Positions 35,626-43,724 of a stretch of 64,000 nucleotides of DNA are shown piece after piece. The position numbers and the translations under genes were made by a program. This DNA is from Kangiella geojedonensis. GTDB lineage: Bacteria > Pseudomonadota > Gammaproteobacteria > Enterobacterales > Kangiellaceae. The stretch covers positions 620,001-684,000 of the forward strand of contig NZ_CP010975.1 in assembly GCF_000981765.1 (NCBI RefSeq), given 5' to 3'. Every line of letters starts with the position of its first letter. Positions within the stretch are counted from its first letter, which is position 1. Below the pieces are notes generated by a model. That model saw only the letters and a program-made list of their open reading frames with translations, did not search any database and was not told the origin of the DNA.

Positions 35626-36309
35626 ATGGAACGATTATTTGAGTTGAGTTGGCCTAAAATGCCCGCAGGAAACCGTTTACGGTATCTGTGGCAGGAGTGG
35701 TTGCAGCTGCATATGGAAGAGTACCATGGGGGTTACTTGCTGACTCTTGATAGTTTGACGCAAAGTTTAAGCTTGCCGGATAATGTTTTTGAGTATCATG
35801 TTCGCTTAGGCGATGGCTTGTGTCACTCTGTAGAAGCGAAGCCTGATGAGTTGCCCATTATGACGGACTCCATACAGGCAGTTGTACTGAGCAATGTATT
35901 TGAGTATGCCGAGAATCCCAGCGTCTTACTCGGAGAAGTACACAGGGCTCTAGCGCCACAAGGAATTCTGTATGCATTATTATATGCGCCGCTTAATCCT
36001 TGGATGCTAAAAGCCAGAGGGCGTCTTTCTCGGACTAAAAAAGAACTTCCAGCACATACTATCGGTATTCATCGCTATGAAGAGTGGTTAAACTTACTCG
36101 GTTTTAATACATTGGAAACTGAAGTTGTGGGCTGCCCATGGTGGCGAGGTTTTAAGGAGTTTGAGAAAAAGTCTGATATGTCAAAAGCATGGCTGTCAGC
36201 CCCTATTGCCTATATGGTAAAAGCTCAGAAAAAAGTATCAACGATGACGCCGCTACGCCCGATAGAGCGAGAAGCGTTAGCCATTGGCGGTAAATTGGCC
36301 AATATCTAA
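35626..36309 (+). CDS. YafS-like SAM-dependent methyltransferase
   Basis: A 227-residue protein of the class I methyltransferase type 11 kind. The middle region LPIMTDSIQAVVLSNVFEYA and LLGEVHRALAPQGILYALLY is the typical motif II/III pattern, although the first glycine-rich motif is weak (YHVRLGDG). Position between gloB and rnhA matches E. coli yafS. Substrate unknown. Confidence 0.8.
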   Translation: MERLFELSWPKMPAGNRLRYLWQEWLQLHMEEYHGGYLLTLDSLTQSLSLPDNVFEYHVRLGDGLCHSVEAKPDELPIMTDSIQAVVLSNVFEYAENPSVLLGEVHRALAPQGILYALLYAPLNPWMLKARGRLSRTKKELPAHTIGIHRYEEWLNLLGFNTLETEVVGCPWWRGFKEFEKKSDMSKAWLSAPIAYMVKAQKKVSTMTPLRPIEREALAIGGKLANI

Positions 36310-36341
36310 AACACACAATAAATAAAGGCTAGACACAGATT

Positions 36342-36785
36342 TTGAAAACGATTGAAATATTTACCGATGGTGCGTGCAAAGGTAATCCGGGCCCTGGCGG
36401 CTGGGGGGCTTTGTTGCGCTACGGTAAGCACGAAAAGAAGCTGTATGGTGGAGAGCTAGACACGACCAACAACCGTATGGAGTTAACCGCAGCTATTGAG
36501 GCGCTTAAAGCATTGAAGCGTCCCAGCAAGGTAGAGCTCACGACTGACTCGGTATACGTTAAAAATGGCATAAACCAGTGGCTAGAAGGGTGGAAAGCTA
36601 AAGGTTGGAAAACTGCGGCTAAGAAACCTGTTAAAAATCAGGATTTATGGCAGGCTTTGGACGAACAAGTGGTTAAGCATCAAATCAATTGGCACTGGGT
36701 AAAAGGCCATAGCGGTCATACTGAGAACGAGATTGCTGATGAGTTAGCGAATCTTGGTGTTGAGAAAGCTTTGCAAGAGCGATAA
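36342..36785 (+). CDS. rnhA: Ribonuclease HI
   Basis: A 147-residue enzyme that cuts RNA in RNA-DNA hybrids. Catalytic residues Asp9 ([15 protein letters not shown]), Glu47 ([12 protein letters not shown]), Asp69 (LTTDSVYV) and the late aspartate in [10 protein letters not shown] are in place. The start is TTG at 36342, the only sensible start for the conserved N-terminus, so expression may be held low. It is followed 10 bases later by dnaQ in the same direction, whereas E. coli has the two divergent. Confidence 0.96.
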   Translation: MKTIEIFTDGACKGNPGPGGWGALLRYGKHEKKLYGGELDTTNNRMELTAAIEALKALKRPSKVELTTDSVYVKNGINQWLEGWKAKGWKTAAKKPVKNQDLWQALDEQVVKHQINWHWVKGHSGHTENEIADELANLGVEKALQER

Positions 36786-36795
36786 AAGGTAGCGC

Positions 36796-37485
36796 ATGAG
36801 ACAGATTGTACTAGATACAGAAACCACTGGTTTAGAACCTGGAGATGGTCACCGCATTATCGAGATCGGTTGTGTGGAATTGGTGAATCGAAAATTAACC
36901 GGTAATCACTACCATCAATACATCAAGCCACAACGTGAAATTGATGAAGGTGCGATTGAAGTTCATGGTATTACCAACGAATTTCTTGCGGATAAACCCC
37001 TTTTTGAAGACATTGCCGAGCAGTTCTTAGAGTACATTGACGGTGCTGAGTTGGTCATTCATAACGCGCCGTTTGATGTTGGCTTTATCGATCATGAATT
37101 GAAGTTATGGGACCATACTAAAGGTAAAACATCGGACTATTGTACGGTGCTCGATACTTTGGTTTTGGCTCGTCAAATGCACCCCGGTCAGCGAAATAGC
37201 TTGGATGCTTTGTGTAAGCGATACGACATCGATAATGCCCACCGTGAGCTTCACGGCGCTTTGCTCGATTCTGAGATTTTAGCTGACGTTTACCTGCGTA
37301 TGACGGGCGGGCAAACGAATTTGACCTTGGGCCGTCAGTCCAGTCCCAATGCTGAAACCGGTGAGTTGCCAGTGCGGAAAATCGCTACTAACCGACCAAG
37401 CTTAAAAGTCATTAAGGCGTCGGATGAAGAACTGAAAGCCCATAATGAAAAACTAAAGAGTATTAAAGCTGAGTTATGGGACTAA
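36796..37485 (+). CDS. dnaQ: DNA polymerase III epsilon subunit (proofreading exonuclease)
   Basis: A 229-residue 3'-5' exonuclease of the DEDDh type: ExoI VLDTETTGLEP (Asp7, Glu9), ExoII HNAPFDVGFIDHEL, ExoIII with H-x5-D in HRELHGALLDSEILADVYL. The C-terminal tail binds the polymerase subunit. It directly follows rnhA (10 bases), so the two may share a transcript; in E. coli they are divergent with overlapping promoters. No tRNA-Asp follows, unlike E. coli. Confidence 0.96.
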   Translation: MRQIVLDTETTGLEPGDGHRIIEIGCVELVNRKLTGNHYHQYIKPQREIDEGAIEVHGITNEFLADKPLFEDIAEQFLEYIDGAELVIHNAPFDVGFIDHELKLWDHTKGKTSDYCTVLDTLVLARQMHPGQRNSLDALCKRYDIDNAHRELHGALLDSEILADVYLRMTGGQTNLTLGRQSSPNAETGELPVRKIATNRPSLKVIKASDEELKAHNEKLKSIKAELWD

Positions 37486-37505
37486 TTTGTCATTAGTTAT
37501 TCTTA

Positions 37506-37603
37506 TCAGTTTGCTCAAAAAATCTCACCTAAAACTGAGCAAACAATGATCAATCCCACTAAGAATGGTTTAAAAAATAATCAGTTTGAACCATTCTTAG
37601 TGG
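37506..37603. repeat. Two consecutive inverted repeats with equal 18-base loops after dnaQ
   Basis: First: GTTTGCTCA (37509-37517) and TGAGCAAAC (37536-37544). Second: CCACTAAGAATGGTT (37556-37570) and its perfect complement (37589-37603). Both loops are 18 bases, and the octamer TCAGTTTG occurs in both units (37506-37513 and 37581-37588). Neither is followed by a T run. The rest of this 398-base gap before mrpE holds a promoter and leader, listed separately. Confidence 0.8.
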
Positions 37604-37758
37604 TATGAAAGTCATACAATCAAATCTTAAAACCTTCACCTAGGTGCAATGCCTCGGTCTATTCGCCCAAAAAACGCAAAAATAATTGCTACTCTATACA
37701 GCTTATTTATGTAGTTATTGAGACATCAGTTTTGCTCAGAAAGTAGTCTGGGGTTTGC

Positions 37759-37787
37759 TTGCGCGGTATTTTGGGGGTTGCTACAAT
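37759..37787 (+). promoter_or_regulatory. Possible extended -10 promoter of the mrp operon
   Basis: TTGCGC (37759-37764), 17-base spacer, TACAAT (37782-37787) with TG placed for an extended -10. The -35 box is weak. It would start a leader of about 90 bases before mrpE. Confidence 0.5.
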
Positions 37788-37800
37788 CACTTGAGTTTAT

Positions 37801-37856
37801 TGCGTATAACGCACTTTTTGATGTGGAGGCTCCTGCCACTTGCGGAGCTTTTTTAT
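37801..37856 (+). promoter_or_regulatory. Terminator-like hairpins in the mrp leader (possible attenuator)
   Basis: TGCGT-ATA-ACGCA (37801-37813) is followed by CTTTTTG; then GCTCC (37829-37833) and GGAGC (37844-37848), with an inner GC/GC pair, are followed by TTTTTTA. GTGG (37823-37826) can instead pair with CCAC (37836-37839), excluding the second hairpin, as in an attenuator. mrpE begins at 37884. Confidence 0.5.
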
Positions 37857-37883
37857 TGTTCAGATTAGGTACATTAAGACTAG

Positions 37884-38372
37884 ATGAAAAAAAACAATAG
37901 CTTTCGTTACATCATCAGCTTGATCATTGTGCTGTCGCTTATATGGATAGGTAACTCGGGTTACTTTAACGGTTTACTACTTTCTTTAGGCGCGGTGTCG
38001 GTGGCATTTGTCGTCTTTATGGCTTATCGATTAGACATCGTTGATGAAGAGTCTCAACCGTTGCAGGTGAGTCGTCGTATTGTTGTCTATTGGTTGTGGT
38101 TACTGAAAACCTTGATACAGTCCAATGTCACTGTCGTTAAGCGGATCTGGCAAGGGCCTAAGTCTATCAATCCTGTTGTGGCTAGGATTCCAACCAGCCA
38201 AAAAACAGAGATGGGTCAGACTATCTATGCGAACTCAATCACCCTAACGCCAGGTACGACGACGCTGGATATCGAAGGCGATACTCTGATTGTTTATGCT
38301 CTTTCTTATGACGGTATTCAATACTTACTCGGTGGTGAGATGGATCGTCGTGTTAAGCGTTTGGAGGAATAA
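37884..38372 (+). CDS. mrpE: Mrp-type cation/proton antiporter subunit E
   Basis: A 162-residue protein with two to three N-terminal helices and the MrpE/MnhE domain (VVARIPTSQKTEMGQTIYANSITLTPGTTTLDIEGDTLIVYAL, given here only by its key parts: the ANSITLTPGTTTL motif is diagnostic). It opens the Mrp operon, whose complex exchanges cytoplasmic Na+ for protons in alkaline or salty conditions. Its stop overlaps the mrpF start by one base. Confidence 0.9.
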   Translation: MKKNNSFRYIISLIIVLSLIWIGNSGYFNGLLLSLGAVSVAFVVFMAYRLDIVDEESQPLQVSRRIVVYWLWLLKTLIQSNVTVVKRIWQGPKSINPVVARIPTSQKTEMGQTIYANSITLTPGTTTLDIEGDTLIVYALSYDGIQYLLGGEMDRRVKRLEE

Positions 38373-38656
38373 TGTTTCTAGCAGCAGCTATTGCTATATT
38401 GGTTGCAATGGTGCTTGCGTTATTGCGAGCGCTTATGGGGCCAACACTTTACGACCGTATTCTATCGGTTAATGCCTTTGGCACTAAAACCGTACTGTTT
38501 ATTGCTATCTTGGGCTTCTTAATGGGGCGCCCTGAGTTTTTAGATATCGCTTTGGTTTATGCCCTAATTAACTTTATTGCCATGATCGGCGTATTACGCT
38601 TCTTTGAATACAAGCAAGTCGAAACTGTTGCAGATAACCAAGAGGATCAGCAATGA
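38372..38656 (+). CDS. mrpF: Mrp antiporter subunit F
   Basis: A 94-residue membrane protein with three helices, matching MrpF/MnhF: RALMGPTLYDRILSVNAFGT after the first helix and DIALVYALINFIAMIGVLRF at the end. Overlaps mrpG by four bases. Confidence 0.92.
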   Translation: MFLAAAIAILVAMVLALLRALMGPTLYDRILSVNAFGTKTVLFIAILGFLMGRPEFLDIALVYALINFIAMIGVLRFFEYKQVETVADNQEDQQ

Positions 38657-39039
38657 GTGAATTAATCGATGGTCTAAGCTGGGGACTTTTATTGCTGGGT
38701 GGCTTTATTTGTGTATCTGGCGGCATCGGAATGCACCGTTTCCCCGACTTCTTTAGCCGTATGCATGCGGCGAGTGTGACGGACACGCTTGGCGGGACCT
38801 TGGTTTTGCTAGGTTTGATGCTGCAAGTGGATGGCCAGTACTTAGTGTTGGTGAAATTGGTGCTCGTTTTATTGTTTATATTACTCACCAGCCCAACAGG
38901 CAGTCACGCATTAGCTAAAGCGGCCTTGCACGGTGGTTTACGACCAAAGCTAGGAAGTAAACAAGACGAGAAGGACGCTGATGTATTGAATAATTTTGGG
39001 CGTACAGATGCGCCTGACACAGATAAGAATAAGGAGTAG
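38653..39039 (+). CDS. mrpG: Mrp antiporter subunit G
   Basis: A 128-residue membrane protein with three helices and the MrpG/MnhG motif GGIGMHRFPDFFSRMHAASV followed by DTLGGTLVLLGLML and LLTSPTGSHALAKAA. The acidic C-terminal tail overlaps the likely start region of the next gene. Confidence 0.92.
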   Translation: MSELIDGLSWGLLLLGGFICVSGGIGMHRFPDFFSRMHAASVTDTLGGTLVLLGLMLQVDGQYLVLVKLVLVLLFILLTSPTGSHALAKAALHGGLRPKLGSKQDEKDADVLNNFGRTDAPDTDKNKE

Positions 39040-40051
39040 AGCCATAGAGATTTTAATTAATGTCATCCTGCTGGCGTTCTTAGCAATTACTGCTCTGTCC
39101 TTAGCCTTCACTAAGGATCTGTTCGCTTCAGTGATGTTGACGGGGATTTACAGTCTATTGTCGGCAGCCTTCTTTGTCTTAATGGATGCTGTTGATGTGG
39201 CCTTTACGGAAGCGGCTGTTGGTGCGGGAATTTCAACCATTTTGATGGTGACGACCCTGACCATGACCGGACGCTTCGAGAATCGTAAATTACATCATCC
39301 GAAAATTGCTTTAAGTGTTGTCATTGTTACCGGAGTTATGCTGATTATCGGGACTATGGACATGCCGGCATTTGGCTCAGACACGGCACCGGCGCAAGTT
39401 CACGTAGGCCCTTACTACATTATGCAGTCGGGTGAAGATATTGATATTCCTAACATCGTTACCTCGGTATTAGCCAGTTATCGTGGCTTCGATACTTTTG
39501 GCGAAGTGGTCGTGGTGTTTACTGCGGTGATCGGTGTTTTGGCATTACTTGAGTTTTCGCGCAAAGAGAATGAAGTCGCTGAAAGACCTGCGCCAATGTT
39601 CCAGCATAAGATTTTGCGTATTGTGAGCAAAATTCTAATCCCACCCATTATGTTATTCGCGTTATATGTTCAATTTCACGGCGAGTATGGCCCTGGTGGT
39701 GGTTTCCAAGCGGGTGTTATTTTTGCTTCGAGCATTATTCTTTACGCCATGTTATTTGGCATTGAGCAAACGCGCAAGGCGGTGTCGATGCCAGTGGTTA
39801 AAATTTTGGCTGCACTTGGCGTTTTGATTTACGGTAGCGTCGGTATTGTGAGTATGCTTAATGGTGGCAACTACTTGAATTACAGCGTTCTAGCGGAGAA
39901 TGATATTACTGGACAACATGTCGGTATCATCATTATTGAGCTGGGCGTGGGTATTACGGTTGCGACAGCGATGATTTTGATCTTCTTAACCTTTGCTAGA
40001 AGAATCGGCAAAACCAACTCCAATTCGAGTACGAAGGAGGGGACTGCATGA
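39008..40051 (+). CDS. mrpB: Fused MrpA C-terminal (DUF4040/MbhD) and MrpB subunit
   Basis: About 347 residues. The first third (three helices, ALSLAFTKDLFASVMLTGIY, AVDVAFTEAAVGAGISTIL) is the DUF4040/MbhD part that forms the C-terminal region of MrpA in other systems; a linker and then a MnhB domain follow (PPIMLFALYVQFHGEYGPGG, GFQAGVIFASSII). Group 3 Mrp operons, as in Vibrio, carry such a hybrid (called A'). The start is unclear: ATG 39008 lies inside mrpG with no ribosome site, TTG 38996 is worse, and the well-placed AAGGAG (39031-39036) points to an ATA codon at 39044. The stop overlaps mrpC by four bases. Confidence 0.88.
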   Translation: MRLTQIRIRSRAIEILINVILLAFLAITALSLAFTKDLFASVMLTGIYSLLSAAFFVLMDAVDVAFTEAAVGAGISTILMVTTLTMTGRFENRKLHHPKIALSVVIVTGVMLIIGTMDMPAFGSDTAPAQVHVGPYYIMQSGEDIDIPNIVTSVLASYRGFDTFGEVVVVFTAVIGVLALLEFSRKENEVAERPAPMFQHKILRIVSKILIPPIMLFALYVQFHGEYGPGGGFQAGVIFASSIILYAMLFGIEQTRKAVSMPVVKILAALGVLIYGSVGIVSMLNGGNYLNYSVLAENDITGQHVGIIIIELGVGITVATAMILIFLTFARRIGKTNSNSSTKEGTA

Positions 40052-40416
40052 GCTTTCTAGAACAATATAATTACTGGATTGTCATTTTCCTCATGATGAG
40101 CGGTTTTTATATCGTGATTGCACACGGTAATTTAATCAAAAAGCTGATGGGGTTAACGATTTTCCAGACGTCGGTGTTTATTCTATACATCAGTATCAGT
40201 AAAGTGATTGGCGGAACTGCGCCAATTCTTGATGATCGATACACCATTTACTCAAACCCTTTACCTCACGTATTAATCCTGACGGCGATTGTTGTTGGCG
40301 TTGCTACCACAGCGCTAGGCTTGGCTTTAGCGGTGCGAATTAAAGAAGCTTATGGCACCGTTGAAGAAGACGTGATTCAAGAAAAAGATTTACAGCAAGA
40401 GGGTTCTGCAGAGTGA
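40048..40416 (+). CDS. mrpC: Mrp antiporter subunit C (NuoK-like)
   Basis: A 122-residue protein with three helices, MrpC/MnhC family, related to NuoK of complex I: GFYIVIAHGNLIKKLMGLTI, then PLPHVLILTAIVVGVATTAL. Overlaps mrpD by four bases. Confidence 0.93.
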   Translation: MSFLEQYNYWIVIFLMMSGFYIVIAHGNLIKKLMGLTIFQTSVFILYISISKVIGGTAPILDDRYTIYSNPLPHVLILTAIVVGVATTALGLALAVRIKEAYGTVEEDVIQEKDLQQEGSAE

Positions 40417-41891
40417 TTCAACATTTACCTATTTTGCAGGTAATCATTCCATTACTTGCAGCTCCAATATGCTTCATTCTAAAGGAAGCGCGTCTGGTAC
40501 GTTGGTTTGTATTAATCGCCAACGTCATGGCTTTTGTCATCAGCATTATGCTGCTCCAGCAAGTCAATCTACACGGCACACTGGTTTATTCGCTAGGAGG
40601 CTGGGAAGCGCCAATCGGTATTGAGTATCGGATTGATGAGCTGAATGCTTATTTGCTGATACTGGTCACTTCAATCAGCACTATTACGTTGATGGCGGCT
40701 GGCAAAAGCTTGACCAAAGAAATTTCAGAGTCAAAAATCACCTATTTCTACATCGCATACATGCTGTGCCTCACAGGCCTGCTGGGTATCGTTGCGACAG
40801 GTGATGCCTTTAATGTATTTGTATTCCTAGAGGTTTCTTCATTAGCGTCTTACACCATGATTGCCATGGGTAATGACCGTCGTTCATTGTGGGCGTCCTA
40901 TCAGTATCTGATTATGGGGACCATTGGGGCGACCTTCATATTGATTGGTATTGGTCTGATGTACATGATGACTGGTACTCTGAATATGTACGATCTTGCG
41001 GAGCGCTTACCAGAAGTTGAGCATACGAAAACTATATTCACAGCGTTTGCGTTTTTCTTGGTGGGTGTTTGCTTAAAGCTGGCTTTATTCCCGTTACACC
41101 TATGGTTGCCTAACGCTTATGCTTATGCGCCATCAATCGCAACCGTATTCTTGGCTGCGACGGCGACTAAAGTGGCGATTTACGTCCTGCTACGCTTTAT
41201 ATTCTCGGTCTATGGCTTCGAGTTCTCCTTTGCGCATCTTCCTTTGACTGAAATATTGGTCAGCTTGGGACTGCTTGGTGTGATTGCAGCGTCAATCGTG
41301 GCGATTTATCAGACTAACGTTAAGCGCTTGTTTGCCTACTCCAGTGTCAGTCAAATTGGCTACATGATATTAGGCATTGGTGTCGGTTCAAAAACGGGCT
41401 TAACAGCGACGATGTTACACCTGTTTAATCATGCTCTGATGAAAAGCGCCATCTTCTTGGCTTTAGCGGGCGTGGTCTATCGAGTGGGTAGCGTGAATAT
41501 TAAAGCGTTCGCTGGACTCGGGCGTCAAATGCCTTGGACCATGGCAGCGATTTTAGTCGGTGGCTTGAGCTTGATCGGCGTGCCTCTGACGGTCGGTTTT
41601 GTCAGCAAGTGGTATCTGGTCTTAGCGTTATTAGAGAGTAATATGTGGCCGGTTGCTGTGTTGGTGTTAGTTGGTTCTCTGTTGGCGATGGCTTATATCT
41701 GGCGTCTTGTTGAAGTCGCTTACTTCAAGCCAGCGCTACAAAATAATCAAGCTTACAAAGAGGCGCCGTTGGCCATCCTCATTCCCGCGTGGATTTTTGT
41801 GATAGCGAATATTTACTTCGGTATTGATACCAGCTTTACCGCTGGTGTTTCAGAGAAAACCGCAGAATTGTTGTTTGGGGGCGTTCGATGA
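40413..41891 (+). CDS. mrpD: Mrp antiporter subunit D (NuoN/NuoM-like)
   Basis: A 492-residue membrane protein with about 14 helices. The proton-path residues are in place: a glutamate in NVFVFLEVSSLASYTM and a lysine in VGVCLKLALFPLHLWLPNAY, followed by NVKRLFAYSSVSQIGYM. The start is GTG at 40413, overlapping the mrpC stop as GTGA. It is the first of three antiporter-like subunits in this operon and the one closest to MrpD. Confidence 0.92.
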   Translation: MIQHLPILQVIIPLLAAPICFILKEARLVRWFVLIANVMAFVISIMLLQQVNLHGTLVYSLGGWEAPIGIEYRIDELNAYLLILVTSISTITLMAAGKSLTKEISESKITYFYIAYMLCLTGLLGIVATGDAFNVFVFLEVSSLASYTMIAMGNDRRSLWASYQYLIMGTIGATFILIGIGLMYMMTGTLNMYDLAERLPEVEHTKTIFTAFAFFLVGVCLKLALFPLHLWLPNAYAYAPSIATVFLAATATKVAIYVLLRFIFSVYGFEFSFAHLPLTEILVSLGLLGVIAASIVAIYQTNVKRLFAYSSVSQIGYMILGIGVGSKTGLTATMLHLFNHALMKSAIFLALAGVVYRVGSVNIKAFAGLGRQMPWTMAAILVGGLSLIGVPLTVGFVSKWYLVLALLESNMWPVAVLVLVGSLLAMAYIWRLVEVAYFKPALQNNQAYKEAPLAILIPAWIFVIANIYFGIDTSFTAGVSEKTAELLFGGVR

Positions 41892-43390
41892 TAGACGCAA
41901 TCATGACTCAAGACCTATTAATGCAATGGATCATCATTTTGCCACTACTGGCGATCCCTGGAATTTTATTGTTCCACAAAACGCCAAACTTGCGTGAGGC
42001 TGCGACGCTTATCGTCGGTGGCCTGTTGTTAATCGCGGTTATCGCTTTCTACCAAGGTTTTGACGCTGGGAAAGCGCCATATGTTCATTGGTGGGAGCTG
42101 ATGCCTGGGCTGGATATAGCGTTCCGAGCAGAGCCTTTGGGTGTATTATTCAGCTTAGTTGCAGGCTCATTGTGGTTAGTGACGTCAGTGTACGCAATAG
42201 GCTACATGCGTGGCCATGGCGAAACGAATCAAACTCGTTTTTACTGCTGTTTCGCCATTGCGATCTCAGGCGTGATGGGCTTGGCCTTTGCGGATAATTT
42301 ATTCACCTTATTCGTATTCTATGAAGTACTGACCCTTTCAACCTATCCGTTGGTGACTCACGCGGGCACAGACAAGGCGCGACATGGTGGCCGAGTTTAC
42401 TTATCCATCTTGTTGAGTACCTCTATTCTATTCTTCCTATTCGCGATTATTGGCACTTGGGCTGAAGCTGAAACACTCACTTTCGTGCAAGGTGGTGTTT
42501 TTGATACGACTACGTCTAAAACAGTGCTATCGGTGCTATTGGTACTCTTTATTTTCGGTATCGGCAAAGCCGCTGTGATGCCTTTCCATCGTTGGCTACC
42601 GGCTGCAATGGTCGCGCCGACACCGGTCAGTGCGTTATTACACGCAGTGGCAGTAGTGAAGGCGGGTGTCTTCACTATCCTGAAAGTGTGCGTGTATATT
42701 TTTGGTATTGACTTACTGGCTGACCTAGCGATTACCGATTGGTTGTTATACCTAGCCACGGCAGGCGTGCTATTAGCCTCGTTAGTTGCGATGCGCCAAG
42801 ATAACCTAAAAAAGCGTTTAGCCTACTCAACAGTAGGGCAGCTGGGTTACATCACTATTGGTGCTTTATTAGCAACCCAAGCCGGTGTTTTAGGCGGTGC
42901 CTTGCATATCGTGGCTCACGCTTTCGGTAAGATTACCTTATTCTTCTGTGCCGGCGCGATCATGGTTGCTGCCCACAAAACTGAGATTAGCGACATGCGC
43001 GGTCTTGGTAAATCCATGCCGATTACCATGATTGCGTTCTTTATCGGCAGTATGAGCATTATTGGGTTACCGCCAGCTGCGGGTATGTGGAGCAAATGGT
43101 ATTTATTCATGGGAACGTTGGAAGCGGATCAGTTAGCCGTGATGATTATTTTGATGATCAGCTCACTGCTTAACATCGCTTACTTGTTACCAATTCCGTT
43201 ACGCGCCTTCTTTGATGGTGAGCGTAGCGTGGTTACTATCCAACGTGACCAAGTTAAAGAGGCCCCTTGGCCCAGTTTATTAGCATTGAGTATTACTGCG
43301 ATTATGACGATGGTTTTCTTTTTCTGGCCTCAAGTTTTCTATGGCTTAGCTGAGTCGCTTGCAAGCGTCGCTGGAGGGACTAATGGATAA
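41888..43390 (+). CDS. Second antiporter-like subunit (MrpD'/MrpA-NuoL type)
   Basis: A 500-residue protein with about 14 helices and the proton-translocating signature: glutamate in TLFVFYEVLTLSTYPLV, lysine in IFGIGKAAVMPFHRWLP, and histidines and a lysine in SALLHAVAVVKAGVF, then NLKKRLAYSTVGQLGYI. The AMVAPTPVSALLHA part is NuoL/MrpA-like, so it may stand in for the missing N-terminal part of MrpA (D' of group 3 operons). Overlaps mrpD by four bases. Confidence 0.88.
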   Translation: MIDAIMTQDLLMQWIIILPLLAIPGILLFHKTPNLREAATLIVGGLLLIAVIAFYQGFDAGKAPYVHWWELMPGLDIAFRAEPLGVLFSLVAGSLWLVTSVYAIGYMRGHGETNQTRFYCCFAIAISGVMGLAFADNLFTLFVFYEVLTLSTYPLVTHAGTDKARHGGRVYLSILLSTSILFFLFAIIGTWAEAETLTFVQGGVFDTTTSKTVLSVLLVLFIFGIGKAAVMPFHRWLPAAMVAPTPVSALLHAVAVVKAGVFTILKVCVYIFGIDLLADLAITDWLLYLATAGVLLASLVAMRQDNLKKRLAYSTVGQLGYITIGALLATQAGVLGGALHIVAHAFGKITLFFCAGAIMVAAHKTEISDMRGLGKSMPITMIAFFIGSMSIIGLPPAAGMWSKWYLFMGTLEADQLAVMIILMISSLLNIAYLLPIPLRAFFDGERSVVTIQRDQVKEAPWPSLLALSITAIMTMVFFFWPQVFYGLAESLASVAGGTNG

Positions 43391-43724
43391 GCAAAACGAT
43401 AACGAGAAACAGTACTTATTTGATAATCCTAAAAACGTAAAACGTTTGCTATACATTGTGTATGCCTGCTGTGCGATATTAGTCTTACTCGAGTTTGTGA
43501 TTCACCGCCACATTTACCATTCGTGGGAAGAGCTGTTTGGCTTTTACCCGATCTATGGCTTTGTGGGTTGTGTTGTCTTGGTATTAGTCGCAAAGTGGAT
43601 GAGAACTTTTTTGATGCGTGACGAAGATTATTACGACAAGATTGAAAAGAAGCAGCACCCAGCGCCATTAAATCAATCAAAAGAAACTGTGCAAGCGCAA
43701 GGAGGTAACGATGTGGATGCCTGA
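43383..43724 (+). CDS. Small two-helix membrane protein of the mrp operon, unknown
   Basis: A 113-residue protein with two helices (about 20-40 and 54-74) between charged ends; the loop HRHIYHSWEELFGFYPIYG and the end WMRTFLMRDEDYYDK look conserved in style. I do not know its function. The ATG at 43383 follows GGAGGG and overlaps the previous gene by eight bases; it ends by overlapping the next start by 14 bases. Such tight packing suggests a true accessory subunit of the antiporter. Confidence 0.8.
   Translation: MDKQNDNEKQYLFDNPKNVKRLLYIVYACCAILVLLEFVIHRHIYHSWEELFGFYPIYGFVGCVVLVLVAKWMRTFLMRDEDYYDKIEKKQHPAPLNQSKETVQAQGGNDVDA

Noticed and set aside
37486-37880. Expected tRNA-Asp after dnaQ, as in E. 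coli
   Set aside because: No cloverleaf found; the stem-loops there do not fold as tRNA.
37788-37883. Known sodium riboswitch in the mrp leader
   Set aside because: I could not match the leader to a known riboswitch class by eye; only terminator-like hairpins are supported.
37718-37900. 60-codon frame before mrpE
   Set aside because: It overlaps the leader hairpins and the mrpE start, has no ribosome site, and its sequence shows no family pattern.
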